Shown here piece by piece: positions 46,542 through 58,200 of a stretch of DNA of 64,000 bases. The position numbers and the translations under genes were made by a program. Every line of letters begins with the position of its first letter. Positions within the stretch are counted from its first letter, which is position 1. This DNA comes from Hyparrhenia diplandra (taxonomy: Eukaryota > Streptophyta > Magnoliopsida > Poales > Poaceae). The stretch spans positions 124,001 to 188,000 of the forward strand of contig JADLZK010008410.1 of the NCBI GenBank assembly GCA_015847255.1. The letters are read 5' to 3'. The notes under the pieces are model-generated. The model was not told the origin of the DNA. It was given only the letters and a program-made list of their open reading frames with translations, and did no database searches.

Positions 46542-47575
46542 GTGATTTCACCCTCTTTTTTTTTAACTTTATGATTTTACCTCTTTTTTTTCAAACGAAG
46601 GATAACTTTACCATTAATTCTCTCCACGGTGTTAACTTTTGTGCAAAAGGATAAATTTGCCCATGTGTCCTCGCTGTGCGTTTCAAAAAAAATGTGTCCT
46701 TGCTACTTCCCTCTCTCTGCCTTCATTGACATGTGGGACCTCCAGTTGTTAGGTCCTCCTTCGATCTCCAGCCGTCTTCAATGAGGTGGAGTGACGGAGG
46801 GGCAGCGGCTGCTGCATGCCCATGCATCCTCATGGCCGTGACTGATGTTGCATGCTTCGTGGACTTCACCGAAAGGGTGTGCCTGGAGGTGGCGGCGCAC
46901 GGGATAAGGTAGACACAGGTCGTGGCGGCGCATCTACGGCAACGGTTCACAGTCAAACGATAGCGAGAGGCGAATCAGGAGGAGCACAGGCAGTTCCTCA
47001 CCTCCTTGCGAAGCTCGTACAAGTGATCTTGTCGCCGGCGGCTTACTAGTGGGGGTGATCGATGACTACGACTCTTTCCATGTCTCGGCTGCAGAGCAAG
47101 AGGAGGAGTGAGGAGTGGCTAGGTGGCGACGGAATGTCCATGTGGCTCCGATTCAACAAGGAAGAGGGCGAGCGGAGGAGCTAGGTCCGAGCATGCCGTG
47201 TCGATGGTGAACGGATCGGGCGGCCGGCACCGACCGATGGGTGAGGAGGGGGAAGCCATAGTGGGGCTTGGTCACCTAGGATGCGGTGGAGGATGCGGGA
47301 AGTTGGAGCTAATTGGTCCGCGGGCCTAGTCGCGCGGCTCGCCGGTAAGGGTGGATCTGGATGGGAGAGAGGACCGGCGGGAGGTAGGAGAGAAAGGAAG
47401 GAGAGGGACTGAAGGGTAGCATTGTCTTTTGCCCATCTATCTTTTCTTTTTTCTTTTTTGTTGTTGTTTAATCCATTCATTTTACACAGTGTTACAAACT
47501 AGGGCAAATGGTAGGTTGGTTGGAAAAAAAAGCGAGGGTAAAATTACATAGTTCAAAAAGGAGAGGCAAAATCAC
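46542..47575. mobile_element. Inverted-repeat-bounded unit with GC-rich interior (possible Pack-type element)
   Basis: The left arm (46542-46583, GTGATTTCACCCTC ... ATTTTACCTC) and the right arm (47534-47575, GAGGGTAAAATTAC ... AAAATCAC) are inverted relatives, with about 30 of 42 positions alike by eye. They enclose about 0.95 kb whose middle (46680-47410) is GC-rich, unlike the flanks. Short open frames exist, for example DFTERVCLEVAAHGIR near 46861-46908, but I recognise no family. No target duplication is resolved. Confidence 0.4.
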
Positions 47576-47689
47576 CATTAGACTTTGGAGTAGGGGTATG
47601 AACACTAAGATCCCTATTTTTTAAGATATATATACCTCCTAGGAGAAGCATCATTTATTATAAATAAGTAAATAAACAAATAAAGAATC

Positions 47690-48027
47690 TTTTCTTCAGC
47701 TACTCTTCAGGGGGAACTCACCGGCTCGGCAGTGGTTAAACTTGCAGCAACATGATGAGCTATGAGATGTGTTAGTTAGCAGAGCAACATCTTGAGACGA
47801 CAACGCTGCAGTTTTTCGGTTCCAATCGATGGTTATCAACAGGATTTATCGGTCTTTCATGAATTAAAACTTTCCTTTGTTTTTTGTTTTGTTCTGTGTT
47901 GCTGTAAAGTTTACTCTCTATAGCTTGTGTTGTAGCCTATGGGCTAGGTTTTGTAATAATTGACTTGATTCTATCGATGGATAGATGATGTCGGATATAT
48001 ATTACTCTTCATCTAAAAAAAGGAGAC
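47690..48027 (+). mobile_element. Possible 5'-truncated LINE 3' end
   Basis: The block has the TTTTGTTCTGTGTTGCTG and TTTTGTAATAATTGACTTG style of grass LINE 3' UTRs. It ends in CTTCATCTAAAAAAAGG, a short A-tail. No coding part or matching duplications were found, so this is tentative. Confidence 0.35.
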
Positions 48028-48235
48028 AGCCCCCTATCCCCTATCCCCGATCACTCATAAAAATACAGAACACAAGGTTTAGGCAGTCTTTACAACAATA
48101 CACTCTTAAATTACTCTGTTAAAACAACTATGAGATATAATATAAGAGATTAGGTGGGAATCGATGCTCTTAGTTTGATCGATTGGTGTCCATTGTTCAT
48201 CCTATAAAGATGACTTGCTTGCAAGAATTCTAAAA

Positions 48236-48378
48236 AAGAGAGAATTACACTAACGGTCCTCGAACTATTTTCGGGTTGTGTCATTTAGGTTCTCAAACTA
48301 TGAAAGTGCACCCCTGCCCCTTAAACTATTCGGTTGTGTCATTTAGGTCCCCAAATTATGAAAGTGTAATTCTCTCTT
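48236..48378. mobile_element. Mutator-type MITE with perfect 16-bp inverted repeats
   Basis: AAGAGAGAATTACACT at 48236-48251 is exactly inverted at 48363-48378. Flanks TTCTAAAAA (48228-48236) and TTCTAAGAA (48377-48385) give a 9-bp duplication with one mismatch, the size expected for Mutator-like elements. Inside, a GTGTCATTTAGGT unit is tandemly duplicated. Confidence 0.75.
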
Positions 48379-49134
48379 CTAAGAAACAACAATGATTGTT
48401 ACAAATACCCATTTGGGGCTTTCTTAACACCATTAAATACCTATTATTTAGTTCATCCCATAATCCGCAATGACTTTTTAAATACCATATTTTACTTCTT
48501 CAAGAGCACGTCATTGATCATATCCTAGATTTGAAAAATCGTCTTAATTTGCCATAAAAAAACGTGGCATCAAGAGCTCTGCTGCCACGCTCTAGCTGAA
48601 TACATAAGAAAGCCAATTATTTAAGAGCATTTCAATTGATCCCTTTTATGCTTCGTTTTTCTATAATAACTCACTAGACTAATATATACACTACTGGAGT
48701 TGTTTTGTAGTCACTATACCCAAAGTGAATCAAAGATCCTTTTCCATACAACAGAACCGCAGGGGTGTAAACATGCCATCACATTCTCATCGAGAATATT
48801 ACAACCAGAACCATCATACACTTGCTGCTGCTTGTCTTCCTCCGTTCCAAATTGATGCACCAAAAAATCAAAGCGACTTATAACATTTGGAACGAGGAAC
48901 ATTTTCTTTCTTTTTGCTGTGTGCGGCTGATGTTCCAAAGCGTTAACTTCACCCTCGGCCCGTTCGTCAACAAGGCACATTCTGATGCTCTGTTAGTTAT
49001 GCTTATATATGCAGCATTCCGTTGGGCTCTACAAACGCGCGGACACTTCGATGCCGGCCGTGATTTCCTAGCAGTTTCATGCTCCCCTTGCACACCAATA
49101 CCTAGGCTCTCGAGGAGAAAGCATTCGATCTCTC
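48379..49134 (+). promoter_or_regulatory. PC5 upstream region
   Basis: AT-rich distal part; no similarity to the PC1-PC4 promoters seen. A 58-bp hairpin at about 48839-48896 (CCTCCGTTCCAAAT against ATTTGGAACGAGG) looks like a collapsed Stowaway-type MITE. Confidence 0.45.
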
Positions 49135-49141
49135 TATAAAT
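49135..49141 (+). promoter_or_regulatory. PC5 TATA box
   Basis: TATAAAT at 49135-49141. It overlaps an ATG at 49140 that is in frame with PC5, so transcription must start downstream of that ATG. This places the real start at 49185. Confidence 0.7.
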
Positions 49142-49184
49142 GCATGGCTTCCACTCCCTGTTTACCAGCAACATATATCGATCA

Positions 49185-49859
49185 ATGGCTTTCAGCAGGC
49201 TAGCTTGGTGGCTCTTGTCCGCGACGGCAATGGCGGCCGTGGTCTTCCACCCGGCGCCGGCGTCCGCGGAGGACTACCTTGTTGGGGACAAAGCTGGCTG
49301 GACTCTCAACTATACCATCGGCTGGCCGGAAGGGAAATCCTTCAAAGTTAACGACAGTCTAGGTACAGAGATCAAAGAACACATGCATCTTCGTTAAAAT
49401 TTTAAACAGCAAAAAATATATATGAGGAATTCGTTTTATATTTCAATTCAATGATGACTAACTCATCACTTGTCGACCAATCGATCAATGGCGTTTTCTG
49501 CAGTGTTCAGGTACCCGAAAGGCGAGTACACGGTGACGGAGGTGGACAGCCAGACGTTGAGGGAGTGCTACCGGCAGGGCAACACGATCAACGAGTGGAC
49601 CTCCGGCAACGACACCGTCGGGCTGGACAGGCCCGGGAGGCGCTGGTTCTTCTCCAGCTTGGACGACCACTGCGACATGGGCCTCAAGCTATTCGTCGAC
49701 GTCGTCGGCAGCATCACCCCGCCAGCACAGCCGCCGCCCATAGCTCCAGTCCAGGCCCCGCCGCCGCCAGAATGGCCACGTCCGGCGCCTCCAGCGAACA
49801 ACACCCCCGATGCGCCCCTCCGTCAACTCCAACGTTGGACAAGTCGGCTGCCGCTCTGA
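49185..49859 (+). CDS. PC5: early-nodulin-like (non-copper) phytocyanin, C-terminal frame altered
   Basis: Exons are 49185-49362 and 49504-49859 (intron 141 bp), giving 177 residues. Signal peptide 1-28 (ending APASA) precedes a plastocyanin-like domain. The copper site is largely absent: Tyr68, Ser110 and Leu120 stand where His, Cys and Met/Gln would be, leaving only His115. The Cys81-Cys116 disulfide pair is kept. This is the early-nodulin-like (ENODL) pattern, thought structural or signalling rather than redox. A proline-rich segment follows. The frame ends at 49859 in RWTSRLPL. The next frame encodes an anchor-like VARAAVVAGAVIAAVLM ending at 49939, so one missing C in the run at 49815-49818 probably destroyed the GPI signal. 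Secreted unanchored protein or pseudogene. Confidence 0.8.
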
Positions 49860-50029
49860 ACCACTACTACAAGGTCGACGAAGCCGTTGCCCGGGCGGCC
49901 GTCGTAGCAGGCGCTGTGATCGCGGCCGTGCTCATGTAGCCGTCGTGGTGTTTTACGTACGTTGGATTGTGTTTATGTGACGATGTTGAACCACCTATAA
50001 TATCTAGCAACGATGTGTGCCCGTGTGGG

Positions 50030-50443
50030 TGTTGTGTGTAACCCTGAGTACACTGATCAGTTATCAATAAGCCGTGAGCCGCGTGGTGGACTGGTTGAGC
50101 CGGAACGTCAGTTCGACAGCAAGGTGGTGACCGCGTCCACGGGAGCGTCTCAGTTGTGCAGTTTGTTTTTATGTGTCTTAGCACTTGTATTAGGCAGTTG
50201 CTTTGTAAGTGTTATGGCGTGAGTTTGCTACTGGGTTAAGTAGCTAGTCCAAGCATCGTGTGGAACTGCTTGGCTCATTTGTAATCGCATTGTACTCATT
50301 GTTCTTGAGAGTGAAAAAGGGCACGGTAACCCTGTCGACCTCCGACAGTTACCAAGTTCATCGTGTGTTCTTGTTGCGATTTGATGAGATCCGGTTAGGA
50401 TTAGCCACTGTGTTTGTGTGATCTTCGATCCTATCTCCAACAG
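50030..50443. mobile_element. Copia-type solo LTR with target duplication
   Basis: The unit begins TGTTGTGTGTAACC and ends ATCTCCAACA (TGTTG...CAACA inverted ends). It is flanked by GTGGG at 50025-50029 and 50444-50448. At 414 bp without internal retroelement sequence it is a solo LTR left by unequal recombination. It sits 171 bases after the PC5 stop, in or near its 3' UTR. Confidence 0.85.
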
Positions 50444-50700
50444 TGGGGAGTATATATTGAACTTTCACGTTTCTGGCAGAATATAAGCATACCATTCTGA
50501 CAAGCATACAGATACACACACGTGCGAGACAGCGAACATCGCATCGATGCATTGCTTAGTCTTTAATAGACGGTTTAAAAAAGATGCGAAATTTCAAACA
50601 CGTGTTTAGTGTTACATGGAAACTATAAGCAAAATTAGTAAAAACTAGCTCGCTAGCAGGCTGTCCAAAACGATTATAGGCCCAATTAATTAGTATTAAA

Positions 50701-50937
50701 TCTGTTCTAAATTATAGTTCGTTTGTCTTTTTCAACCCTAACTTTGACCACTCGTCTTATTCAAAATTTTGTGCAAAGTATCGCTTCTTTTGTTATGGTT
50801 TGCTTTGTTAACAAATGATATTTAAAAATGACTTAAATTTGATTGTTTTTGTCAATTTTTTTTTTTTGAATAAGACGAAGTGGTCAAACTTTTGGGTCAA
50901 AAAAATCAAACGAACTATAATTTGAAACAGAGGAGTA
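50701..50937. mobile_element. Hairpin MITE, relative of 43978-44220
   Basis: AAATTATAGTTCGTTTG at the left pairs with CAAACGAACTATAATTT at the right, and GACCACTCGTCTTATTC pairs with GAATAAGACGAAGTGGTC inside. It is AT-rich with no ORF. It belongs to the TTCTGTTC/GAACAGAG-ended Stowaway-like group common in grasses. Confidence 0.7.
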
Positions 50938-50949
50938 GTTCCAGTTATG

Positions 50950-51706
50950 GGTGGATTGAATGAATTAAAAAAATAAATAAATCAGCAACTGAAAGTATAT
51001 AAAAATGCTTTTATATTGGATCATTCTACAAAGATCAGACAAGCTACAAAACGTGGCTGAGATCAGCATTGTGTGCAGCTAGCCGAGCACTAATGTCGTC
51101 TCACGGGAGTCACGAGTATCAGGAAACTCAACCTGGCTTTTGTCTCTTCCCTTCGCCAATTAATCGATTAGTGTACCATCAGTAGTCCAAAATCTGAAGT
51201 AACAATAACAGAGATTTTTTCCTTATTCGCTTATAATGAACTACGTATGTAGTGACTGAATGTCTGAAACAAACCAACAGTTTAGGTGTCACATTTGACT
51301 GTTAACGCTGGATTTCAGTCCTGCTGGTTGTGAGGGGTTATGATGTAGCTGTAAATTAAGGCCATTTGTCTAATAGTATCCTATTATAAGATGTGATAAT
51401 AGCCAATATAACAGAAACATGCTTCTTGCACTACAATTAGACTCAGCCCCCTTTGGCCCATAATGAGATGGCACTATATTCCATAGATTTTTCGCGTACT
51501 ATGTATAGAAGAGAGAGATCGAGTTGTATTCAGACGGAAACCTCATGTAAGGTCTTGGAATGCAGATTTTTTTGAATAGAATGAACTACCATATAATGGA
51601 TGTAGAAGTCAACAAGATGCCATGTAACAACTGTCACTTTCATATATAGCCCCAATTAGGTTTTATTATCATTCGAAATATGTTCAATGGCACACACCTA
51701 TATATA
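50950..51706. other. Spacer and SABATH 3' flank
   Basis: No ORF, RNA gene or transposon end recognised. The part nearest 51706 is the 3' UTR side of the SABATH gene (minus strand). Confidence 0.5.
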
Positions 51707-51852
51707 CTACAGTTTCTTCAGGGACATGATGATAAAGGCGGTTTTTGACTTCTCTTGCTCAAGGTGCCTGGACACGAGATATGCATAATCTGCAAAGAGT
51801 AAGTCAAGTATGTTTTCTCCAAAATGACTTGCAATCAAAGGCTCCAAGAATG
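51707..51852 (-). pseudogene. SABATH methyltransferase, C-terminal piece of last exon
   Basis: Minus-strand translation from the Copia-3 border reads FLEPLIASHFGENILDLLF, then ADYAYLVSRHLEQEKSK and TAFIIMSLKKL, ending in TAG at 51709-51707. This is the characteristic SABATH carboxyl-terminus. It joins in frame and in sequence context to the exon piece that ends at 63307, across an 11.45 kb Copia element. The bases GAATG (51848-51852) are the target-site copy on this side. Confidence 0.9.
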
Positions 51853-53947
51853 TGAAGGACCTAAACGGCACTGTGAGGAGGGGGTGAATGGGAGCCTCGA
51901 TTTTTTTTTCAAATTGGTCATCGGCTCAACCCCCAACCTCAACGGAGAGACAAACAAAGTAGATTCTCAACTTCTATCGAAAAGAAGCGGGTTCCCGGAA
52001 CTAGATTACCAACGCCAACTTGTGACGAGAGTAACTAGACAAAAAGCCTCGACTTGATACAAAATCGTTGCAAAAAGATAAAAGCAAAACTAAGCTTTGG
52101 AAATTTTTGGGATTTTCTATTTAGCAGGAAATAAAATAAACACTAGGACAAGAAAAATACTCTACTAAAAAACTACAACTAAAACAAGCTGTAGGAACAC
52201 AAAAAGAACCTAAACTAGTACTTAGAACAAGTCTAGCAAAAGAACGAAGAAAAACTAGGAGAAACAGCTACTTAGACATTTCATCGAACACCTACGGGGC
52301 GCAGGAAAACAAGAACTAGAAGAGTGGAATTAAAGCTGGAATTTTCACAAGCACAACTCGATCTAGCTATCCTGCACAAGAAGAACGAGTTGCTCGATGG
52401 CAAACTCCACAGCACAAGAATAAAAATCGACCTTTGTTTTGTTGAAGCGAAGAACCAAACTTGAAGCTGTCGGCTTGGTGCTGTGCCTGCCGCTTGCTGC
52501 CTGCTTGCTGGCGTGGATGGCCGGGTTGGACGGCAGCCCCTGCAGCGCACGAGCCTGGGAGCAGCAGCTGCTGCCGTGCCTTGGCTGCTTGGATGCCGAG
52601 CAACGGAGCAGCTCGAGCTCCAAGGAAAAGGCCGAGCGTGGCCTCCTGGAAGCTGATCCCGTGGCTCCCGCACGAGCTCCAAGGAGGTGCCTGCACCCTT
52701 GGCCAGGCGCTCGGTGACAGGCCGGCCCTTGGCCTCCGAGTGCTACCGAGCAGCGCGTGGGCGAGCAGGATTTGGAGCCGGTCCTTGCCCCCTTGCAGCG
52801 CTGAAGCCTGGAGCCGGGAGCCTGGGAGCAAGCTGCTGCACGCCAAACGACGAAACGCCCTTGGTCGCTCCTGGACACGGCCCCTGCTGCCCAGACCAAC
52901 GCCGAGCCTTGTTCCTTGCTGTGCCGAGAACCAGGATCCCTGTGGCCTGCACAAATCACACAAGAAAAATACACGAGATCCAAAACTTCCAACAAAAATC
53001 ACAGCAAAGAAGAGGAAAATTGATCCAAATCGTCGGAGAGGCAGGGGGAGGATTGGGGCCCCTTCCCCAACGAAAATCACCACAAAAAGTCACCAATTTG
53101 ATGTTCTTGGGACCTCTAAACAAGAACCCTAGAAATTAGGAAAAATAAAAACGAAAATGGAAGAAGCAAAGAGGGAGGATGGCTGCCATCCACTACTTAT
53201 GGTCCTTATTTCTTATCCCTATTTTGCCCTTCGATACATATGAGCCAAACCACTAACCCTAGGGCTATTTTGGTCGACTCTGGGTATATTTTGATCCGAC
53301 GGCCACCGCGCCTCCTCATCGGTAGCCTTGCATCCACGCAACCTCCCCGATGCCGCCACGTGCCGCCCTTCCGTCCACCGGAACGCCCTCGGGTTTTGAG
53401 GCACAAACCCGCGAAACCCGCCGCCGATGGTTTTGAGGCCCAAACCATCAAACCCGCGCCGATGGTTTTGAGGGCAAACCACCAAACCTCCTCGACACGT
53501 GTCATCGCCGTCTTGACCGCCCGAGTCGTCAAGTCATCCGAGCTCCCCGCTCCGCCCCCGACGCCGCCCGCCTTGACCCGTCGACACGGTCCCGCCCACG
53601 CCCTCTTGCATTCGCCGATGTCCCGGATGTCGCCCACCATGGCTAGCCACCCGGCGATCCCGGTCCCTCGGTCCAAGCCTCACGTCCATCCTTCACCTCC
53701 AGCGGTCCGTCGGCCCAAGACGCCCCTCCTTGGCCCCTTCACCACCGGCCGTCGGCTACCATCTCCGAGAGCTCCACACCGCACAACACGAACCAAGAGA
53801 TACGTCCTTCGACACACTCCACGTATCTTAGGTGAACATAGCCGAAGCATAAAAGATAAAATGAAAATAGAGAAAGAATGTTATTTGTTGACAATCACTC
53901 CATCACAAAACTAAACACATGTGGTCTAAATCAACCATGTGTTCGTA
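51853..53947 (-). repeat. Copia-3 3' LTR
   Basis: 2095 bp and nearly identical to 61214-63306. Long overlapping open frames on both strands (for example 52461-53132 and 52363-52995) recur in both LTRs and reflect high GC plus shared ancestry rather than genes. Confidence 0.92.
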
Positions 53948-55289
53948 ATCTCCCCCCTTGATGAGTGCATTGTCAACATTCAACACAAAGACAGAGAAGG
54001 TAGAAGAAAGCACATCCAAGTGAACACAAGCTAGACAAAAGCTAAGGCGATCCATCGGATAGCAAACATGGAGCAAAAAGCTTGGTTCCCAAAGACATGG
54101 GCAAAAGGCTCGACACAACCAAGCTAAATAGGCACTAGTCCTCAAGAAGAGGTAGAAACAGGGCTCAACACCACTAGCACGGCTCCAAACCAATTTCTTT
54201 CACACACACAAACGGCTAGACCCTCAAGACAGGAGGCAAACGGGCTCAACACATCTAGCTCAAGGTGCTACTCCCCCTGGACAAATGCGATCCACCGTCT
54301 TTGTATCTTTCTCCCCCCTTGTTGGCACATGCACTAATCAAGCTATGAAATGCAATATGTCACAATGCAAAGCTTCAAGATTATATTCAAACGAATGAGA
54401 GAGTGCTCAAAGTGGTACCATAGCAACAAATTACAAGTGCTAGCCGAGCTCAAGCTAATCGAGATGATATGAAATATGGCACAAAGCATTTTGAGCAAAT
54501 TTTAGTATCTTGCAAAAGGAGGTTCACCATTAAATATAGCACCTAGCACAAGTAGATAGGAAATCAACTAAGTGCTCAAACATGTAAACTGGGTGAACTA
54601 CCCCAAGCAAAAGCGTTCGGACATCATGCTAGACATTATGGCACAAACTTGTGAGGTTCATTTTAGTTCAGAGTTGCGGCCGGTTCACAAGTTACAAAAG
54701 AGCATGCGAAGTGGTTATCCACATTTGCCTTGCCTTACTAATCAACCATGTCAAGCCTATGCATGAGCAATGATTAGCTTAAGACAATGGTGCAGGTCAA
54801 ACACAATGAAGTCCAAGTTCATTCAAGAGTGCAAATGAAAGCAAGCCTCAAACTTCAAAGTGTGGCAAAATGGACCCACTCGATCTTTTCATCACTTTAG
54901 CTTTAGACTTCACGTTTTAGCATGGTATTATCATGAAAATCTAAGCAAGTGAATGAATCAAAGCATGAGACATAGCTACCAAGCATACACATAAAAGCTC
55001 AAAGGATCTCAACATCCTACTCATGATAGAAGCTAGCTCAAAGGTGAACCAAGATTTAATTTTATCATCCATTAATCAAGTTCACATTTTAAAAAGGTTG
55101 CTTTCACTCATAATATACATCACATGATTAAAAGGAGCTCAAGCTAGAAGCACCATCATAATCATACTACTAAGAGCACAACCTCATTCAAATCAATATA
55201 AAAGTGAAGCTAATGATATGCAAGTATGATACAAAAAGCAAAAACAAACCTAAAACTACATCCGTACAACAACTACAAAGCTACCCCTC
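53948..55289 (-). other. Copia-3 noncoding spacer with repeated PPT-like tracts
   Basis: About 1.3 kb separates the RNase H end from the 3' LTR. Minus-strand purine tracts of the AAGGGGGGAG kind occur at about 53948-53960, 54268-54280 and 54309-54320. No env-like ORF is readable. Confidence 0.6.
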
Positions 55290-58200
55290 AAAAGGGATAG
55301 CACACGCCCAACTCTCCACGGCCGGGCAAAACGGACTTGGTCTAGTGGTTTCGTGAAAATGTCCCAATCACATTTGCTGTTCGTGTACACATCTTGCCGT
55401 ACATCTATGTCCCCTTTCTCCGGTGATCTCTGAAGTGGTACCTCACCTCTATGTGTTTGGTCCGGGAGTGCGGGATAGGGTTTTTGGCTACACTCACGCT
55501 CCCATGCTATCACACAACAAGGGTACACGAGAAAAGCTCGGGCCAAAGTCTCAAAGTGGCAACCATCCACGGTATTTGGGAACAACAAGCGGCAGAAGAA
55601 GAAATATTCTCGCCTCAACCGTCGATCGTGGCGACACGCATCGCTATACGAGGCGACCAAGACACTAGAGATGTACCAAGAAACCGACAGATACCGAAGT
55701 GGACTTTCTATGCATACGATCACCAAAGATAATCGAGTCCGAATAACCAACCCGGGGATAGGGTGGAAGAGGCCGAAAGTACCAAAGGCCAAAGTCCGGA
55801 GTAAACCGCAAATACCGAAGATCCTCTTCCAAAACCGAAAGTGAGAGGTGCACGGCGAAGATCGAAGCGGCGCAGAGGCACACCGCAAACCGGATGTCGG
55901 GCGGCGCCGCCGCCGTACAAAAATAGCCGAACCGATCATGCTTCGTACTCCCTTTGGTCCACAGCTTCTCCATCCTTGTCCTCGCCGGGGCCGCCGCCGT
56001 CGACATGGGCGCCGAAAGAGGCTTGGCCTCACCCATGCGAAAACTTGCTGGATAATGTCTTTTCGTGTACTTGCCCGGGTGTACCGAAAATCCCATCCTT
56101 GGTTTGCTTGATTTGAAGTCCAAGGAAGTAGGTCACTCGTCCATCATGCTCATCTCAAACTCCCCGCTCATAATCTCTCGCAAAACTCGATACCATAGCA
56201 TGTGAAGAGCCACCAAAGATGATATCATCTACATATATCCGGACTAGGAGTATGTCATTGCCTTTCCTAAGGTGAACAAGGTCTTGTCAACTTGGCCCCC
56301 ATCTCAAACCCCTTAGCTAAGAGGAAAGCTTTCAGTCGCTCATACCACGCTCGGGGGGCTTGTTTCAAACCGCATACAAAAGCTTTGTACAACTTGTACA
56401 CATAGTGCGGGTGTTTAGGATGCTCAAACCCGGGGCCGCCTCACATACACTTCCTCCTCTATGAACCCATTTAGGAAAGCACTCTTAACATCCATCCGAA
56501 GAGCTTAAAGCCCTTCGAGGCCGCAAAGGCAAGCAAAATCCTAATAGCTTCTATGCGGGGCTACTGAGGCGAAGGTTTCTTCATAGTCTATTCCCTCTTT
56601 TCGACAAAACCCCCTCGGGCAACTAATCCGGCTTTGTTTCTCACCACCACACCATCCTCACTGTTTGTTTTGAACACCCACTTAGTACCTATGGGATGAC
56701 ACTCGCCAGGAGGTGGGACTAACACCCAAACTTGGTTCCTCTCAAAGTTCTCATAGTTCCTCATGCATGGCATTGACCCAAATCAATCCGATAATGCGGT
56801 GTTAACATCTTTGGGCTCAAGAGTGGAAACAAATGCGATAATGAGCGAAATGACACATGGCATAAGTTTTGAAACGAGTTACCCTCCGATTAAGTCCTCC
56901 AATCATGGTCTCTCGGGAGTGGCGACGCTGAATGTCCGGAGGCGCCGTGCGTGAAGATGTCGCCTCCCCTCATTTGGAGTGGGAACCTCCTCAGTGCATT
57001 TGTCGCCCGAGGGGGGCTGCTCCACGGGACCCCGTGAAGTAGTGGTAGTAGGGTGCGGGTAAAGTGAGCGTCGCCGCCGCCACTGTGGTCGACTGGGGCA
57101 AGCGGTGGAGTCACCGGGATCACCCCAGCCAACATCTTCCCGCTCCTCCTCCACAAAGATGCTCGCTCCATCTCCTCCTTTCCGCACACTCAAACACGTA
57201 AGAGGAACAAGGCGCACTCTCATCGAAGGTAACCTCACATGTCTCTACAACGCGGTTAGTCTCAAGGTTTAGAACTCAGTAGGCATGTGAGTGTAAAGCA
57301 TATCCAAGAAAAATGCCATCACCGATCGAGACTCAAACTTATCGAGATTACCTTGCTTGAGAATGAAGCACCTCGCATCCAAACACACGGAAGTGACTTA
57401 CCTTGGGCAATCTCCCAAACCGCAGCTCATATGATGTCTTCTTGGTGAAAGCACGAAGGAAAATGCGGTTGGAGACATGGCACGCCGTGTTGATTGCCTC
57501 AGCCCAAAACTTCCTGAGTCTTGTGTTCATCGAGCATGGTCCTTGCCATCTCCACAAGCGTCCGGTTCTTCCGCTCAACAATTCCATTCTGCGGAACATA
57601 AGGGCTAGAAAAACCGTTGCTTTCGACACCCAAGTTAGCACAAAGAGACTCGAACCGAGAGTTCTTGAATTACGTGCCATTGTCACTGCGAATCGCCGAA
57701 TGGTCGTCTCTCGGTAACTCGTTCTCGGTCTCAAAATCAGATCACGAGCAAAACCGAAAGCCTCATCCTTGCCCTCCATGAAAAAGACCCAAGAGTATCT
57801 CGAAAAAATCGTCAACGATCACTAGACAATACCACTTCCCACCGACCGACCTCACCCGAGATGGACCAACTGTGTCCATGTGAAGGATCTCTCCGGTCTC
57901 GAGGTCATAATCCGTAATCGGGTGGTGGGAAGCGCATACCATCTTCCCGTGGACGCATGGGGGTGGCAAACCAAATCCTTCTCAAATTTGAGTTTAGGCA
58001 ATCCTCGGATCGATCCATTGAACTCAACCTCGCGAGGAGATCGAAGCTCAAGTGACCTAGTCTCCTATGCCACTTCCACAAATCGGGAGGAGGACCCGGC
58101 CAACAAGCAACAAGATGTGCCAAAACCTCGAGAAAAATCAGCACGAAAGACTTGCCCAAATGGCACAATCCAAAGAAATGAGATCATCGCGAGAGTCCAA

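Noticed and set aside
49140..49184. Upstream in-frame ATG for PC5 adding 15 residues
   Set aside because: It overlaps the TATA box (49135-49141), so it cannot be in the mRNA; the 49185 start gives a proper signal peptide.
52363..53914. Several open frames of 130-238 codons on both strands, repeated with the same sequence at 61619-63193
   Set aside because: They lie in the two LTRs of Copia-3; the repetition follows from LTR identity and the open frames from high GC. No domain is recognisable.
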